Below, piece after piece: positions 43,846-51,616 of a DNA stretch of 64,000 nt. Within the stretch, counting starts at the first letter, position 1. Each line of letters begins with the position of its first letter. The translations under genes and the position numbers were made by a program. This stretch comes from an uncultured Selenomonadales bacterium (lineage in GTDB: Bacteria > Bacillota > Negativicutes > Acidaminococcales > Acidaminococcaceae). The stretch covers positions 1-64,000 of the forward strand of contig ONAN01000001.1 of assembly GCA_900315805.1 (NCBI GenBank), written 5' to 3'. The notes under the pieces are model-generated. The model did no database searches and was not told where the DNA came from. It saw only the letters and a list, made by a program, of their open reading frames with translations.

Positions 43846-43961
43846 GGAATAAAGAAAATCAGACAGACCGGGCCGGAGGTGCACGCGCGCCTCCGTACCG
43901 GTCCTCGTTGTACCCGGAACCTGCGCGTTATCCGGCGATTGGCAGAAGGGAGTGGGATAGG

Positions 43962-44432
43962 ATGCGTGGCTTGGAAAAAATCGGTAACAAGATGGCGGCG
44001 GCCTTTCTGGCACTGGCGCTGGCCGCCGGCGCGACGGCCTTCGCGGCTGCCGGCGGAAATACGGTGCCCGGGGAGCAGGCAATGCTGCCGCTGGGCCTGA
44101 AGGCGGCCCTGCACGGCGGCCAGGTGCTGCCGGAACCGGGCGGGCTGCTCACGCCCAACCGGCAGACCCTGAGTTCGGCTGTTTCGGCGGCCGGTTACTA
44201 CAAAGGCATCCGGCTGGCCGGCAAGGTCCGCGTGGTGGAACACTTTCCGGACATCAAGGTCAAGGTCGTCAACAACTTTCCGGACCTGCGGGTCAAGGTC
44301 GTCAACAATTTCCCCGACGAAATCGGGGAGTGGCAGTTCGTGGAACACTTTGAGGATTTCTCCATCCAGTACGTCGACAGCTTCGAGGACATCCGGGTCC
44401 AGTTCGTCACTTCGTTCCCCGGTGTTCCCTAA
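43962..44432 (+). CDS. Small exported protein with six 11-residue repeats
   Basis: 156 residues. A signal peptide (hydrophobic AAAFLALALAAGATAFA, residues about 12-28) precedes a low-complexity Gly/Pro/Leu region to about 87. Residues 88-155 are six tandem units of about 11: KVRVVEHFPDI, KVKVVNNFPDL, RVKVVNNFPDE, then after a short insertion WQFVEHFEDF, SIQYVDSFEDI and RVQFVTSFPGV. The consensus is x-V-x-[VFY]-V-x-x-F-[PE]-D-[ILF], alternating hydrophobic and polar, as in short beta-strands joined by FPD turns. I do not recognise a characterised family. ATG 43962 follows AAGGGA with a spacer near 10. It may be read with the acyl-CoA ligase. Confidence 0.78.
   Translation: MRGLEKIGNKMAAAFLALALAAGATAFAAAGGNTVPGEQAMLPLGLKAALHGGQVLPEPGGLLTPNRQTLSSAVSAAGYYKGIRLAGKVRVVEHFPDIKVKVVNNFPDLRVKVVNNFPDEIGEWQFVEHFEDFSIQYVDSFEDIRVQFVTSFPGVP
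44223..44426 (+). repeat. Tandem 33-base repeat region inside the exported protein gene
   Basis: Six in-frame units of about 33 bases encode the 11-residue protein repeats. Units 2 and 3 are almost identical at the DNA level (GTCAAGGTCGTCAACAA shared), so at least one duplication looks recent; units 4-6 have drifted. Confidence 0.85.
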
Positions 44433-44444
44433 TCGTCCGGAAAC

Positions 44445-44453
44445 TGGTATAAT
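44445..44453 (+). promoter_or_regulatory. Extended -10 element before the acyl-CoA ligase
   Basis: TGGTATAAT lies 50 bases before the GTG start of the ligase; the -35 region (TTCCCT at 44425) is poor. Confidence 0.45.
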
Positions 44454-44503
44454 GGAATTCATCAGATGACGACAGCAAGTGTTGGACGAAACGGAGAGAG
44501 GAA

Positions 44504-45997
44504 GTGGAGCATTTGTATTTGAACGATATCGTGAAGGACCACCCGGCGGAAAAGGCGGCCTTCATTTTCAAGGACCAGGTCACGACGTACGGCCAGTTCC
44601 GGCAGAACGTGGAAGCCAAGGCGGCCTTCCTGCAGTCCCGGGGTATCCGGGAAGGGGACCGCGTCGGCCTCATCAGCAAGAACTGCCCGCAGTTCGTCGA
44701 GACCTATTTTGCCTGCGCGCTGGCAGGGGCCATCGTGGTGCCCATCAATTTCCAGCTCGTGGCGGCGGAAATCGCCTATATCTGCCAGGATACGGGCATG
44801 AAGGTGCTCATTGCCCAGAAGCCGATTGAACTGGCGGACGCCCTGGCTGAGCTGGGCGTGGAAAAGTCGCCGGAACAGTTCACCTTCGAGGAAATGGTTC
44901 CGCCTGCGGGAACGTCGTTCCACGCCGTGAACCGCAAACCGGAAGAGGCCGTGGCCATCATCTACACGTCGGGCACGACGGGCCGCCCCAAGGGCGCCGT
45001 CTTGTCCCAGAGCGGCATCGTGGCCAACACCATCGGCATTTCCAAACGCGTCAACATGCATGAAGAGGATATCTCCCTGTGCGTGCTGCCCATGTACCAC
45101 TGCTTCGCCTGGGTCACGTCGGTCTGCGGCAACCTGTATTTCGGCGCCACCATCGTCGTGCAGGAGACCTTCCATTACGGCGATGCCATGAAACTCATCC
45201 ACAAATACCATATCAACGCCATGTACGGCGTGCCGACCATGTTCCAGCTCTTTGTGAACAGCGCCGACCCGGCGGAACTGGCGCATTTCCGTTATTTCGT
45301 CAGCGGCGGTGCCGCGCTGCCGCGCGTCCTGTACGACGAATTCGCGAAAAAGTTCGGCCAGCATGTGCAGGAAGGGTACGGCCTGTCCGAGGCCAGCCCC
45401 GTCGTGACCTGCTGCCCGACGGGCAAACCGCGGCAGAGCTCCATCGGCGTGCCCATCTTCAACGTGGAGGTACAGATCCAGGACGAAGAGGGCAGGGAAG
45501 TGCTCGTGGGCGAAGTCGGCGAATTGTGCACCAAGGGCCCGAACGTCATGCTGGGCTACTGGAACCGGCCCAAGGAAACGGCCTACGCGCTGCGCGGCGG
45601 CTGGCTCCATACGGAAGATCTGGCCTACCGTGACGAAGACGGATACATCTATATCGTGGACCGCCTTAAGGACATGATCATTTCCAGCGGCGAAAACGTC
45701 TACCCCCGCGAAGTCGAAGAAGTGTTGACGGCTCATCCGGACATCAGGGAAGCCGCCGTCATCGGCATTCCGGACAAACTGCGCGGCCAGGCCATCTGCG
45801 CCTACGTGGTGCCCGAAGAAGGGGCGAACCTGACGAAGCGCATGCTGCGCAAGTACCTGCTGGGGAAGATCGCCCAGTACAAGGTACCCCGCGAATTCAT
45901 CCTCTGCAACGAACTGCCGCGCAACAATACGGGCAAAGTGCTGAAGAAGGTCCTGCGGGAGAAATCCATCGTCGACCTGGTGCATCGCTTAAAGTAA
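44504..45997 (+). CDS. AMP-forming acyl-CoA synthetase (fatty-acid or related CoA ligase)
   Basis: 497 residues of the ANL superfamily, activating a carboxylic acid with ATP and then CoA. Motifs: IIYTSGTTGRPKGAVLS (near residue 152), EGYGLSEASPV (near 290), GWLHTEDLAYRDEDGYIYIVDR (near 365), GENVYPREVEEVL, and the catalytic lysine in NNTGKVLKK near the C-terminus. The substrate chain is not evident. The GTG at 44504 follows GAGAGAGG closely; no earlier start has a better site. A bidirectional terminator follows. Confidence 0.9.
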   Translation: MEHLYLNDIVKDHPAEKAAFIFKDQVTTYGQFRQNVEAKAAFLQSRGIREGDRVGLISKNCPQFVETYFACALAGAIVVPINFQLVAAEIAYICQDTGMKVLIAQKPIELADALAELGVEKSPEQFTFEEMVPPAGTSFHAVNRKPEEAVAIIYTSGTTGRPKGAVLSQSGIVANTIGISKRVNMHEEDISLCVLPMYHCFAWVTSVCGNLYFGATIVVQETFHYGDAMKLIHKYHINAMYGVPTMFQLFVNSADPAELAHFRYFVSGGAALPRVLYDEFAKKFGQHVQEGYGLSEASPVVTCCPTGKPRQSSIGVPIFNVEVQIQDEEGREVLVGEVGELCTKGPNVMLGYWNRPKETAYALRGGWLHTEDLAYRDEDGYIYIVDRLKDMIISSGENVYPREVEEVLTAHPDIREAAVIGIPDKLRGQAICAYVVPEEGANLTKRMLRKYLLGKIAQYKVPREFILCNELPRNNTGKVLKKVLREKSIVDLVHRLK

Positions 45998-46006
45998 ATG
46001 GCATAC

Positions 46007-46040
46007 AAAAAAAGGAGAGCTGCAAAGCTCTCCTTTTTGT
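46007..46040. terminator. Bidirectional terminator between convergent genes
   Basis: A perfect 13-base-pair stem (AAAAAGGAGAGCT with AGCTCTCCTTTTT) around a GCAA loop, A-rich on the left and T-rich on the right. It ends both the ligase (+) and the symporter (-). Confidence 0.93.
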
Positions 46041-46058
46041 TTGGCGGAACCGCTTGTA

Positions 46059-47285
46059 TTATTTGATGACCTGTGCATTTTCGGTGGTAACCCGTTTCCG
46101 TTCGGCGCGGTCGACCACGGAGGCAACGGCCACGTCGCCGGTGATGTTGACGGTCGTACGGAACATATCGAGGACACGGTCGATGCCGGCAACCAGGGCC
46201 AGGCCTTCCAGCGGCAGCTGTACGGACTGGAGCACCATGGCCAGCATGATCAGGCCGGCGCCGGGAACACCGGCGGTACCGATGGAGGCCAGCGTACCGG
46301 TGAAGATGACCATGACGATGTCGGACATGGACAGGTTGACGCCGAAGACGTTCGCGATGAACAGGGTGCAGACGCCCATGTAGATGGCCGTGCCGTCCAT
46401 GTTGATCGTAGCGCCCAGAGGCAGTACGAAGGACGTGACTTCACGGGACAGGCCTAATTTTTCCTGGGCGTTCTTCATGTTGACCGGCAGCGTACCGGAC
46501 GAAGAGCAGGTCGTGAAGGCCAGCATCATGGCTTCGGACATGCCGCGGAAGAACTTGACCGGCGAAATGCCGCCGCCGAAGGAAGCCAGGGAAGAATAAA
46601 CGAAGACGCAGTGCAGGATGCTGCCGATGGCCGCGCAGGCGATGACGGACAGCAGCGGGAGCAGCACTTTGGGGCCGTTCTTGCAGACGACGGGCAGCAG
46701 CAGGGCGAACACGCCGAAGGGAGCAAAGCGCATGACCATGGTGATGACCTTGTAGCAGACTTCTGCGCAGGCATCAAAGAAGTTCATGAGCAGCTTGCCG
46801 CGTTCGTCGATCTTCGTGATGGCGACGCCGACGAAGAGCGAGAAGATGATGACCGGCAGGATGTCGGCTTTGGCCATGGAAGCGACGGGGTTCGTCGGAA
46901 CCATGTTGACCAGGACCTGCATGAAGGTCGGGGCGGCCTTCACTTTGGGCGCAGCCTTGCCGACCGCTTCCAGACCCATACCGGGCTGGATGACGCCGGC
47001 AACGGCGAAACCGATGATGATGGCGATGGCCGTGGTGACCAGATACAGGGCGATGGTGCGGGCACTGATGCGGCCCAGTTTCTTGCTGTCGCCGCCGAGG
47101 CTCGTGACGCCGACGATCAGGGAGCAGAAGACGACGGGCACGATCATCATCTTGATCAGGTTGATGAAGATGGTGCCGATCGGGGCAATCCACTTCGTGA
47201 TGAAGGGCAGGTTGTCGGGGCCGGCCAGGAGGCCGCACACGACGGACAGGATCAGGGCTGCGAAAATTTGAATGGACAGGTTCAT
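46059..47285 (-). CDS. Dicarboxylate/amino acid:cation symporter (DAACS family)
   Basis: 408 residues, an integral membrane symporter of the GltP/DctA/GltT family. The helical-hairpin motif CSSSGTLPVN (near residue 272) and the NMDGT motif in ATINMDGTAIYMG (near 310) mark the substrate and cation sites, and GVPGAGLIML lies in hairpin 2. It takes up glutamate, aspartate or C4-dicarboxylates with Na+ or H+; which one is not clear. It is transcribed leftwards from a promoter region that contains a large palindrome (47387-47412), described separately. Confidence 0.92.
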   Translation of the reverse strand: MNLSIQIFAALILSVVCGLLAGPDNLPFITKWIAPIGTIFINLIKMMIVPVVFCSLIVGVTSLGGDSKKLGRISARTIALYLVTTAIAIIIGFAVAGVIQPGMGLEAVGKAAPKVKAAPTFMQVLVNMVPTNPVASMAKADILPVIIFSLFVGVAITKIDERGKLLMNFFDACAEVCYKVITMVMRFAPFGVFALLLPVVCKNGPKVLLPLLSVIACAAIGSILHCVFVYSSLASFGGGISPVKFFRGMSEAMMLAFTTCSSSGTLPVNMKNAQEKLGLSREVTSFVLPLGATINMDGTAIYMGVCTLFIANVFGVNLSMSDIVMVIFTGTLASIGTAGVPGAGLIMLAMVLQSVQLPLEGLALVAGIDRVLDMFRTTVNITGDVAVASVVDRAERKRVTTENAQVIK

Positions 47286-47386
47286 ACAGATTCCTCTTTC
47301 CTCTTTCCGCGGGACAAAGGTGTCCCCCGGGGTAATGTTTCTACCATTTTAACACTTTTTTGCCAAAATTTATCGTTTTTGACGAA

Positions 47387-47412
47387 AAGTATACATGTAT
47401 ACATGTATACTT
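47387..47412. promoter_or_regulatory. Perfect 26-base palindrome, operator candidate
   Basis: The sequence consists of two overlapping GTATACATGTATAC units sharing a central GTATAC, flanked by AA and TT; the whole is perfectly self-complementary. It lies about 100 bases upstream of the symporter start and 150 bases upstream of miaB, in the only divergent intergenic region here besides that of the 11046/11237 gene pair. The shape fits a GntR-type or similar dimeric repressor site, with two adjacent dimers possible. Confidence 0.6.
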
Positions 47413-47507
47413 GTGGCTATTTGGCCGGGGGAGCCTTCCGGCGGGCTCCTGTATTTGAAAACAACTTGTGACACGGGAGCTGTTTTTTAGGCATTCTCTA
47501 CAAAATA

Positions 47508-47516
47508 TGGTATAAT
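47508..47516 (+). promoter_or_regulatory. Extended -10 promoter for the miaB-mutSL block
   Basis: TGGTATAAT ends 47 bases before the miaB ATG; the -35 (TAGGCA at 47488, 17-base spacer) is weak. Confidence 0.5.
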
Positions 47517-47563
47517 TAACTATTCTGAATGATACAAGAGAACAGATTGAATGGAGAGAAGAA

Positions 47564-48967
47564 ATGACCGCAGAACTGAAATATTACCACGTCCTGAACT
47601 ACGGCTGCCAGATGAACGAGAGCGACTCCGAACATTACGCGGGCCAGCTCGAGGAGATGGGCTACGCGCCGACGGATTCCCCCGCGGCGGCGGACGTGAT
47701 TGTTGTGAACACGTGCTGCGTCCGGGAGAGCGCGGAACTGCGCATCCTCGGCAAAATCGGCGAACTGAAACGCGTCAAGGCGCAGCATCCGGGGCAGATC
47801 CTCTGCGTGGCCGGCTGCATGGCCCAGAAGGACGGCGAGTCCCTCATGCGCAAGTATCCCCAGATCGACCTGCTCCTGGGAACTTCCTATGTGAATTCCT
47901 TTAAAAAGGTGCTGCAGGACTACCTGAACGCCCACAAGAAGGGCGTCTACACGAGCCTGGAAGTGCAGAGCAGCGAATTCGAGGGCACGCGCGTCCGCGA
48001 AAGCGGGTTCAGCGCCTGGATCCCCATCATGTACGGCTGCAACAATTTCTGCACGTACTGCATCGTCCCGTATGTGCGGGGCCGGGAGCGGAGCCGCAGC
48101 ATCGCGAACATCCTGGACGAGGTGCGGGGCGCCGTGGCCAAAGGCTACACGGAAATCACCCTGCTGGGGCAGAACGTCGACTCCTACGGGAAGGACTTTC
48201 TGCGCGACGGGGCCTATGACAAGCTCGGCGTGACGGATGCCTCCGAAGCCCGGGAACCCTTTGCCGCTCTGCTGCGTGCCGTCGACCAGGTGCCCGGCAT
48301 CGAACGGGTGCATTTCATGACGAGCCATCCCCGCGACATGTCGGAAGAAGTCATCCGCACCGTGGCGGAAGGGACCCATCTGTGCGAACAGTTCCATGTG
48401 GCCCTCCAGTCGGGCAGCAACCGCATCCTGAAGGCCATGAACCGCGGCTATACGCGGGAACGCTTCCTGGAGCTCGTGGCGACCATCCGCCGCTACATTC
48501 CCGACGCGGCCATCACGACGGACATCATCGTCGGGTTCCCCGGCGAAACGGACGAGGATTTCGAAGATACGTGCCGCCTCGTGGAAGAGGCCGGATTCGA
48601 TTCGGCCTATACGTTCATCTATTCGCGGCGCAGCGGCACGCCGGCCGCCCGGATGACGAACCAGGTACCGGACGATGTCAAGCACGCCCGGCTGCAAAAG
48701 CTCATGGACGTGCAGAATGCCCGCTCCCTGTGTATCAATCGCGCCTTCCAGGACCGCACGGTCGAAGTCATGGCCGAAGGGCCGACGGAAAAGGATCCGG
48801 CGGTCTGGTCCGGCCGCACGCGGACGAACAAACTGGTTCTGTGGCCCCAGAATGGAACGGTCCGGACACCCGAAGGCAGCGACCTGCCGGTCCAACCCGG
48901 CCGGCTGGTGCACGTCAAGGTCACGGCACCGCAGACCTGGCTCCTGAAAGGTGTCCGCACCGACTGA
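47564..48967 (+). CDS. miaB: tRNA-2-methylthio-N6-dimethylallyladenosine synthase MiaB
   Basis: 467 residues. MiaB adds the methylthio group to i6A37 in tRNA by radical SAM chemistry. N-terminal domain cysteines (GCQMNESD, NTCCVRE, AGCMAQKDG) bind the auxiliary 4Fe-4S cluster; CNNFCTYCIVPYVRGRERSR (near residue 155) is the radical SAM CxxxCxxC site; a TRAM domain ends the protein. MiaA, which makes its substrate, is encoded 7 kb downstream in the same block. Confidence 0.95.
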   Translation: MTAELKYYHVLNYGCQMNESDSEHYAGQLEEMGYAPTDSPAAADVIVVNTCCVRESAELRILGKIGELKRVKAQHPGQILCVAGCMAQKDGESLMRKYPQIDLLLGTSYVNSFKKVLQDYLNAHKKGVYTSLEVQSSEFEGTRVRESGFSAWIPIMYGCNNFCTYCIVPYVRGRERSRSIANILDEVRGAVAKGYTEITLLGQNVDSYGKDFLRDGAYDKLGVTDASEAREPFAALLRAVDQVPGIERVHFMTSHPRDMSEEVIRTVAEGTHLCEQFHVALQSGSNRILKAMNRGYTRERFLELVATIRRYIPDAAITTDIIVGFPGETDEDFEDTCRLVEEAGFDSAYTFIYSRRSGTPAARMTNQVPDDVKHARLQKLMDVQNARSLCINRAFQDRTVEVMAEGPTEKDPAVWSGRTRTNKLVLWPQNGTVRTPEGSDLPVQPGRLVHVKVTAPQTWLLKGVRTD

Positions 48968-49000
48968 CAACAGTCCGCAGAGGCGGACGGAGGATAAGAT

Positions 49001-51598
49001 ATGGCAAATTCACTGACGCCGATGATGCAGCAGTACATGGAGTACAAGAACGAGCATCAGGATGAACTGCTCTTTTACCGCATCGGCGACTTTTTTGAGA
49101 TGTTCTTTGACGACGCCAAGACGGCGTCGCGGGAACTGGGCCTGACCCTGACCGGCCGGGACGGCGGCCTGGACGAACGCATCCCCATGTGCGGCGTGCC
49201 GTACCATGCCGTGGACGGCTATATCGCCAAGCTGATCAAGAAGGGCTACCGCGTCGCCGTGTGCGACCAGATCGAGGACCCGAAGCTGGCGAAAGGCCTC
49301 GTGAAACGGGCCATCGTGAAGATTGTGACGCCCGGCACGGCCCTGAACGAATCCTTATTGGAAGATGCGCGGAACCGCTTCCTCGTCAACCTGGAGGAAG
49401 ACGACGGTGTCCTGTGCCTGGCCCTGGCCGACGTGTCCACCGGCGAGTGCCGCTGGTTCACGGCGAACGGCAGCGAACGGCTCCTGGCCCTGGAAGAGCA
49501 GCTTTTCCGCCTGCAGCCTTCGGAAATCATCTACAAGACGGGCATTCCCGAATGGGAAGAACTGGACGGCTGGCTGAAGAACAAACTGCCGGGCTGCGTC
49601 TGCGCTTCTTACGAATTGCCGGCCGATGCGCCGGATTTTGTGAAGCAGCATTTCGGGGACATCGGGCTGGATCCGCTGGTGCGGGAAACGGTGCAGGGGC
49701 TGCTGGCCTACCTGCATGCCACGGTCATGGCGGACCTGTCCCAGATCAACCGGCTGGAGCGGATTTCGACGGAACAATACATGAACCTCGATGCCACGGC
49801 CATCCGCAACCTGGAACTCATCCGGAACATGCGGGACGGCGGCAAGAAGGGGACGCTCCTCGACGTGCTCGATTTCACGTCCACGTCCATGGGTTCGCGC
49901 TGCCTGCGCAACTGGATCGAGTGCCCCATCCTGGACATCGTCAAGATCCGGGAGCGGCAGGACGCCGTGGAAGAGCTGGCGGGCAATCCGGAACTGCGGG
50001 ACGCCATCCAGGACCACCTGAAGGAAGTCTTCGACCTGGAGCGCATCCTGTCGCGCCTCGAGGTGGGCAGTGCCAATGCGCGGGACCTGGTGAGCCTGCG
50101 CGCCTCCCTGAACGCGCTGCCGCCTTTGAAGGAACGCCTGCAGGAAGCGAAGGCCGGGCTGCTGCAGAAACTGTCGGGTTCCATCCAGCTGCACCAGAAG
50201 ATCCGGGACACGCTGGCGGCGGCCATTGTGGACGACCCGCCCTTCACCATCCGCGAAGGCGGCATGATCCGCGACGGCTACGACCTGGAACTGGACGAAC
50301 TGCACAACATCGCCCGGAATAATTCGGCCTGGATGGCCGATTTCGAGCAGAAGACCAAGGCCGCTACGGGCATCAAGAACCTGAAGGTTGGCTATAACAA
50401 GGTCTTCGGCTACTACATCGAAGTCAGCAAGGGACAGACGAGCCAGGTGCCGCCGGAGTTCGTGCGCAAGCAGACCCTGGTCAACGCCGAACGGTATATC
50501 GTGCCGGAGCTGAAGGACTTTGAAAACAAGATCCTGAGCGCCAAGGAAAAGATCGAGTCCCTGGAATACTACATCTTCAACCAGATCCGCAAAGAGATCC
50601 GGGAAGAGATTCCGGAAATCCAGGATACGGCCCACGCCCTGGCCAGACTCGACGTGCTGGCGTCCCTCGCGACGGCGGCCTGCAAATACGACTACCACCG
50701 CCCGGAACTGAACACGCGCGGCGAAATCCGCATCCTGGACGGACGGCATCCTGTCGTGGAACGGCTGCTGGACAAGGAAATCTTCGTGCCGAACAATGTC
50801 ACCATGAACAGCACGGACGAGCGCATGATCATCCTGACGGGGCCGAACATGGCCGGCAAATCGACGTACATGCGGCAGGTGGCCCTGCTGGTGCTCATGA
50901 CCCAGATGGGCAGCTTCATTCCGGCCCGCAGCGCCGACGTCTGCATGGTGGACCGCATCTTTACGCGCGTCGGTGCCAGCGATGACCTGGCGACGGGGCA
51001 GAGCACCTTTATGGTGGAAATGAACGAAGTGGCGCAGATCCTCAAATACGCCACGCGGAACTCCCTCATCATCCTCGACGAGGTGGGCCGCGGCACCAGC
51101 ACGTACGACGGCATGGCCATCGCCCGCGCCGTCATGGAATACATTCAGGCCCACATCAAGGCCAAGACCCTGTTCGCGACCCATTACCACGAACTCATCG
51201 GGATGGAAAATGTCATGGAAGGCATTAAGAACTACTCCGTGGCCATCAAGGAACGGGGCAATGACATCGTGTTCCTGCGCCGCATCGTGCGCGGCGGCAC
51301 GGACCGCAGTTACGGCGTCCACGTGGCACGCCTGGCGGGCCTGCCGAAGAAGGTCCTGGAACGGGCGGACGAACTGCTCCAGGAATATGACAGCCATAAG
51401 GGGGAAGCGGCAGAAGCCGCACCGGCACAGGCCGTGGCGGAACAGCCGGCCGCCGGGGACGACGGCATGGGCTCCCTGTTCGCCTCGTCCCTGACGGACG
51501 AACTGCTGGGCCTGGACGTTATGAGCATGACGCCCATCGAAGCCATGAACGCCCTCTTCAAGCTGCAGCAGGAAGCCAAGAAGGAAAAGGGTATGTAA
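49001..51598 (+). CDS. mutS: DNA mismatch repair ATPase MutS
   Basis: 865 residues, normal full length. MMQQYMEYKNEH and RIGDFFEMFFDDA at the N-terminus include the mismatch-contacting Phe-x-Glu (FFEMF), and the C-terminal ATPase has Walker A GPNMAGKST (near residue 613), VGASDDLATGQSTFMVEM, and Walker B LIILDEVGRGTSTYDG. It follows miaB by 33 bases with GGAGG before the ATG and is followed by mutL. Confidence 0.97.
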   Translation: MANSLTPMMQQYMEYKNEHQDELLFYRIGDFFEMFFDDAKTASRELGLTLTGRDGGLDERIPMCGVPYHAVDGYIAKLIKKGYRVAVCDQIEDPKLAKGLVKRAIVKIVTPGTALNESLLEDARNRFLVNLEEDDGVLCLALADVSTGECRWFTANGSERLLALEEQLFRLQPSEIIYKTGIPEWEELDGWLKNKLPGCVCASYELPADAPDFVKQHFGDIGLDPLVRETVQGLLAYLHATVMADLSQINRLERISTEQYMNLDATAIRNLELIRNMRDGGKKGTLLDVLDFTSTSMGSRCLRNWIECPILDIVKIRERQDAVEELAGNPELRDAIQDHLKEVFDLERILSRLEVGSANARDLVSLRASLNALPPLKERLQEAKAGLLQKLSGSIQLHQKIRDTLAAAIVDDPPFTIREGGMIRDGYDLELDELHNIARNNSAWMADFEQKTKAATGIKNLKVGYNKVFGYYIEVSKGQTSQVPPEFVRKQTLVNAERYIVPELKDFENKILSAKEKIESLEYYIFNQIRKEIREEIPEIQDTAHALARLDVLASLATAACKYDYHRPELNTRGEIRILDGRHPVVERLLDKEIFVPNNVTMNSTDERMIILTGPNMAGKSTYMRQVALLVLMTQMGSFIPARSADVCMVDRIFTRVGASDDLATGQSTFMVEMNEVAQILKYATRNSLIILDEVGRGTSTYDGMAIARAVMEYIQAHIKAKTLFATHYHELIGMENVMEGIKNYSVAIKERGNDIVFLRRIVRGGTDRSYGVHVARLAGLPKKVLERADELLQEYDSHKGEAAEAAPAQAVAEQPAAGDDGMGSLFASSLTDELLGLDVMSMTPIEAMNALFKLQQEAKKEKGM

Positions 51599-51616
51599 AG
51601 AAGAGGTATCGTCATC

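Noticed and set aside
47430-47449. GGAGCC/GGCTCC hairpin as a terminator in the symporter/miaB gap
   Set aside because: The stem is short and no T-run follows; it does not end any gene on either strand.
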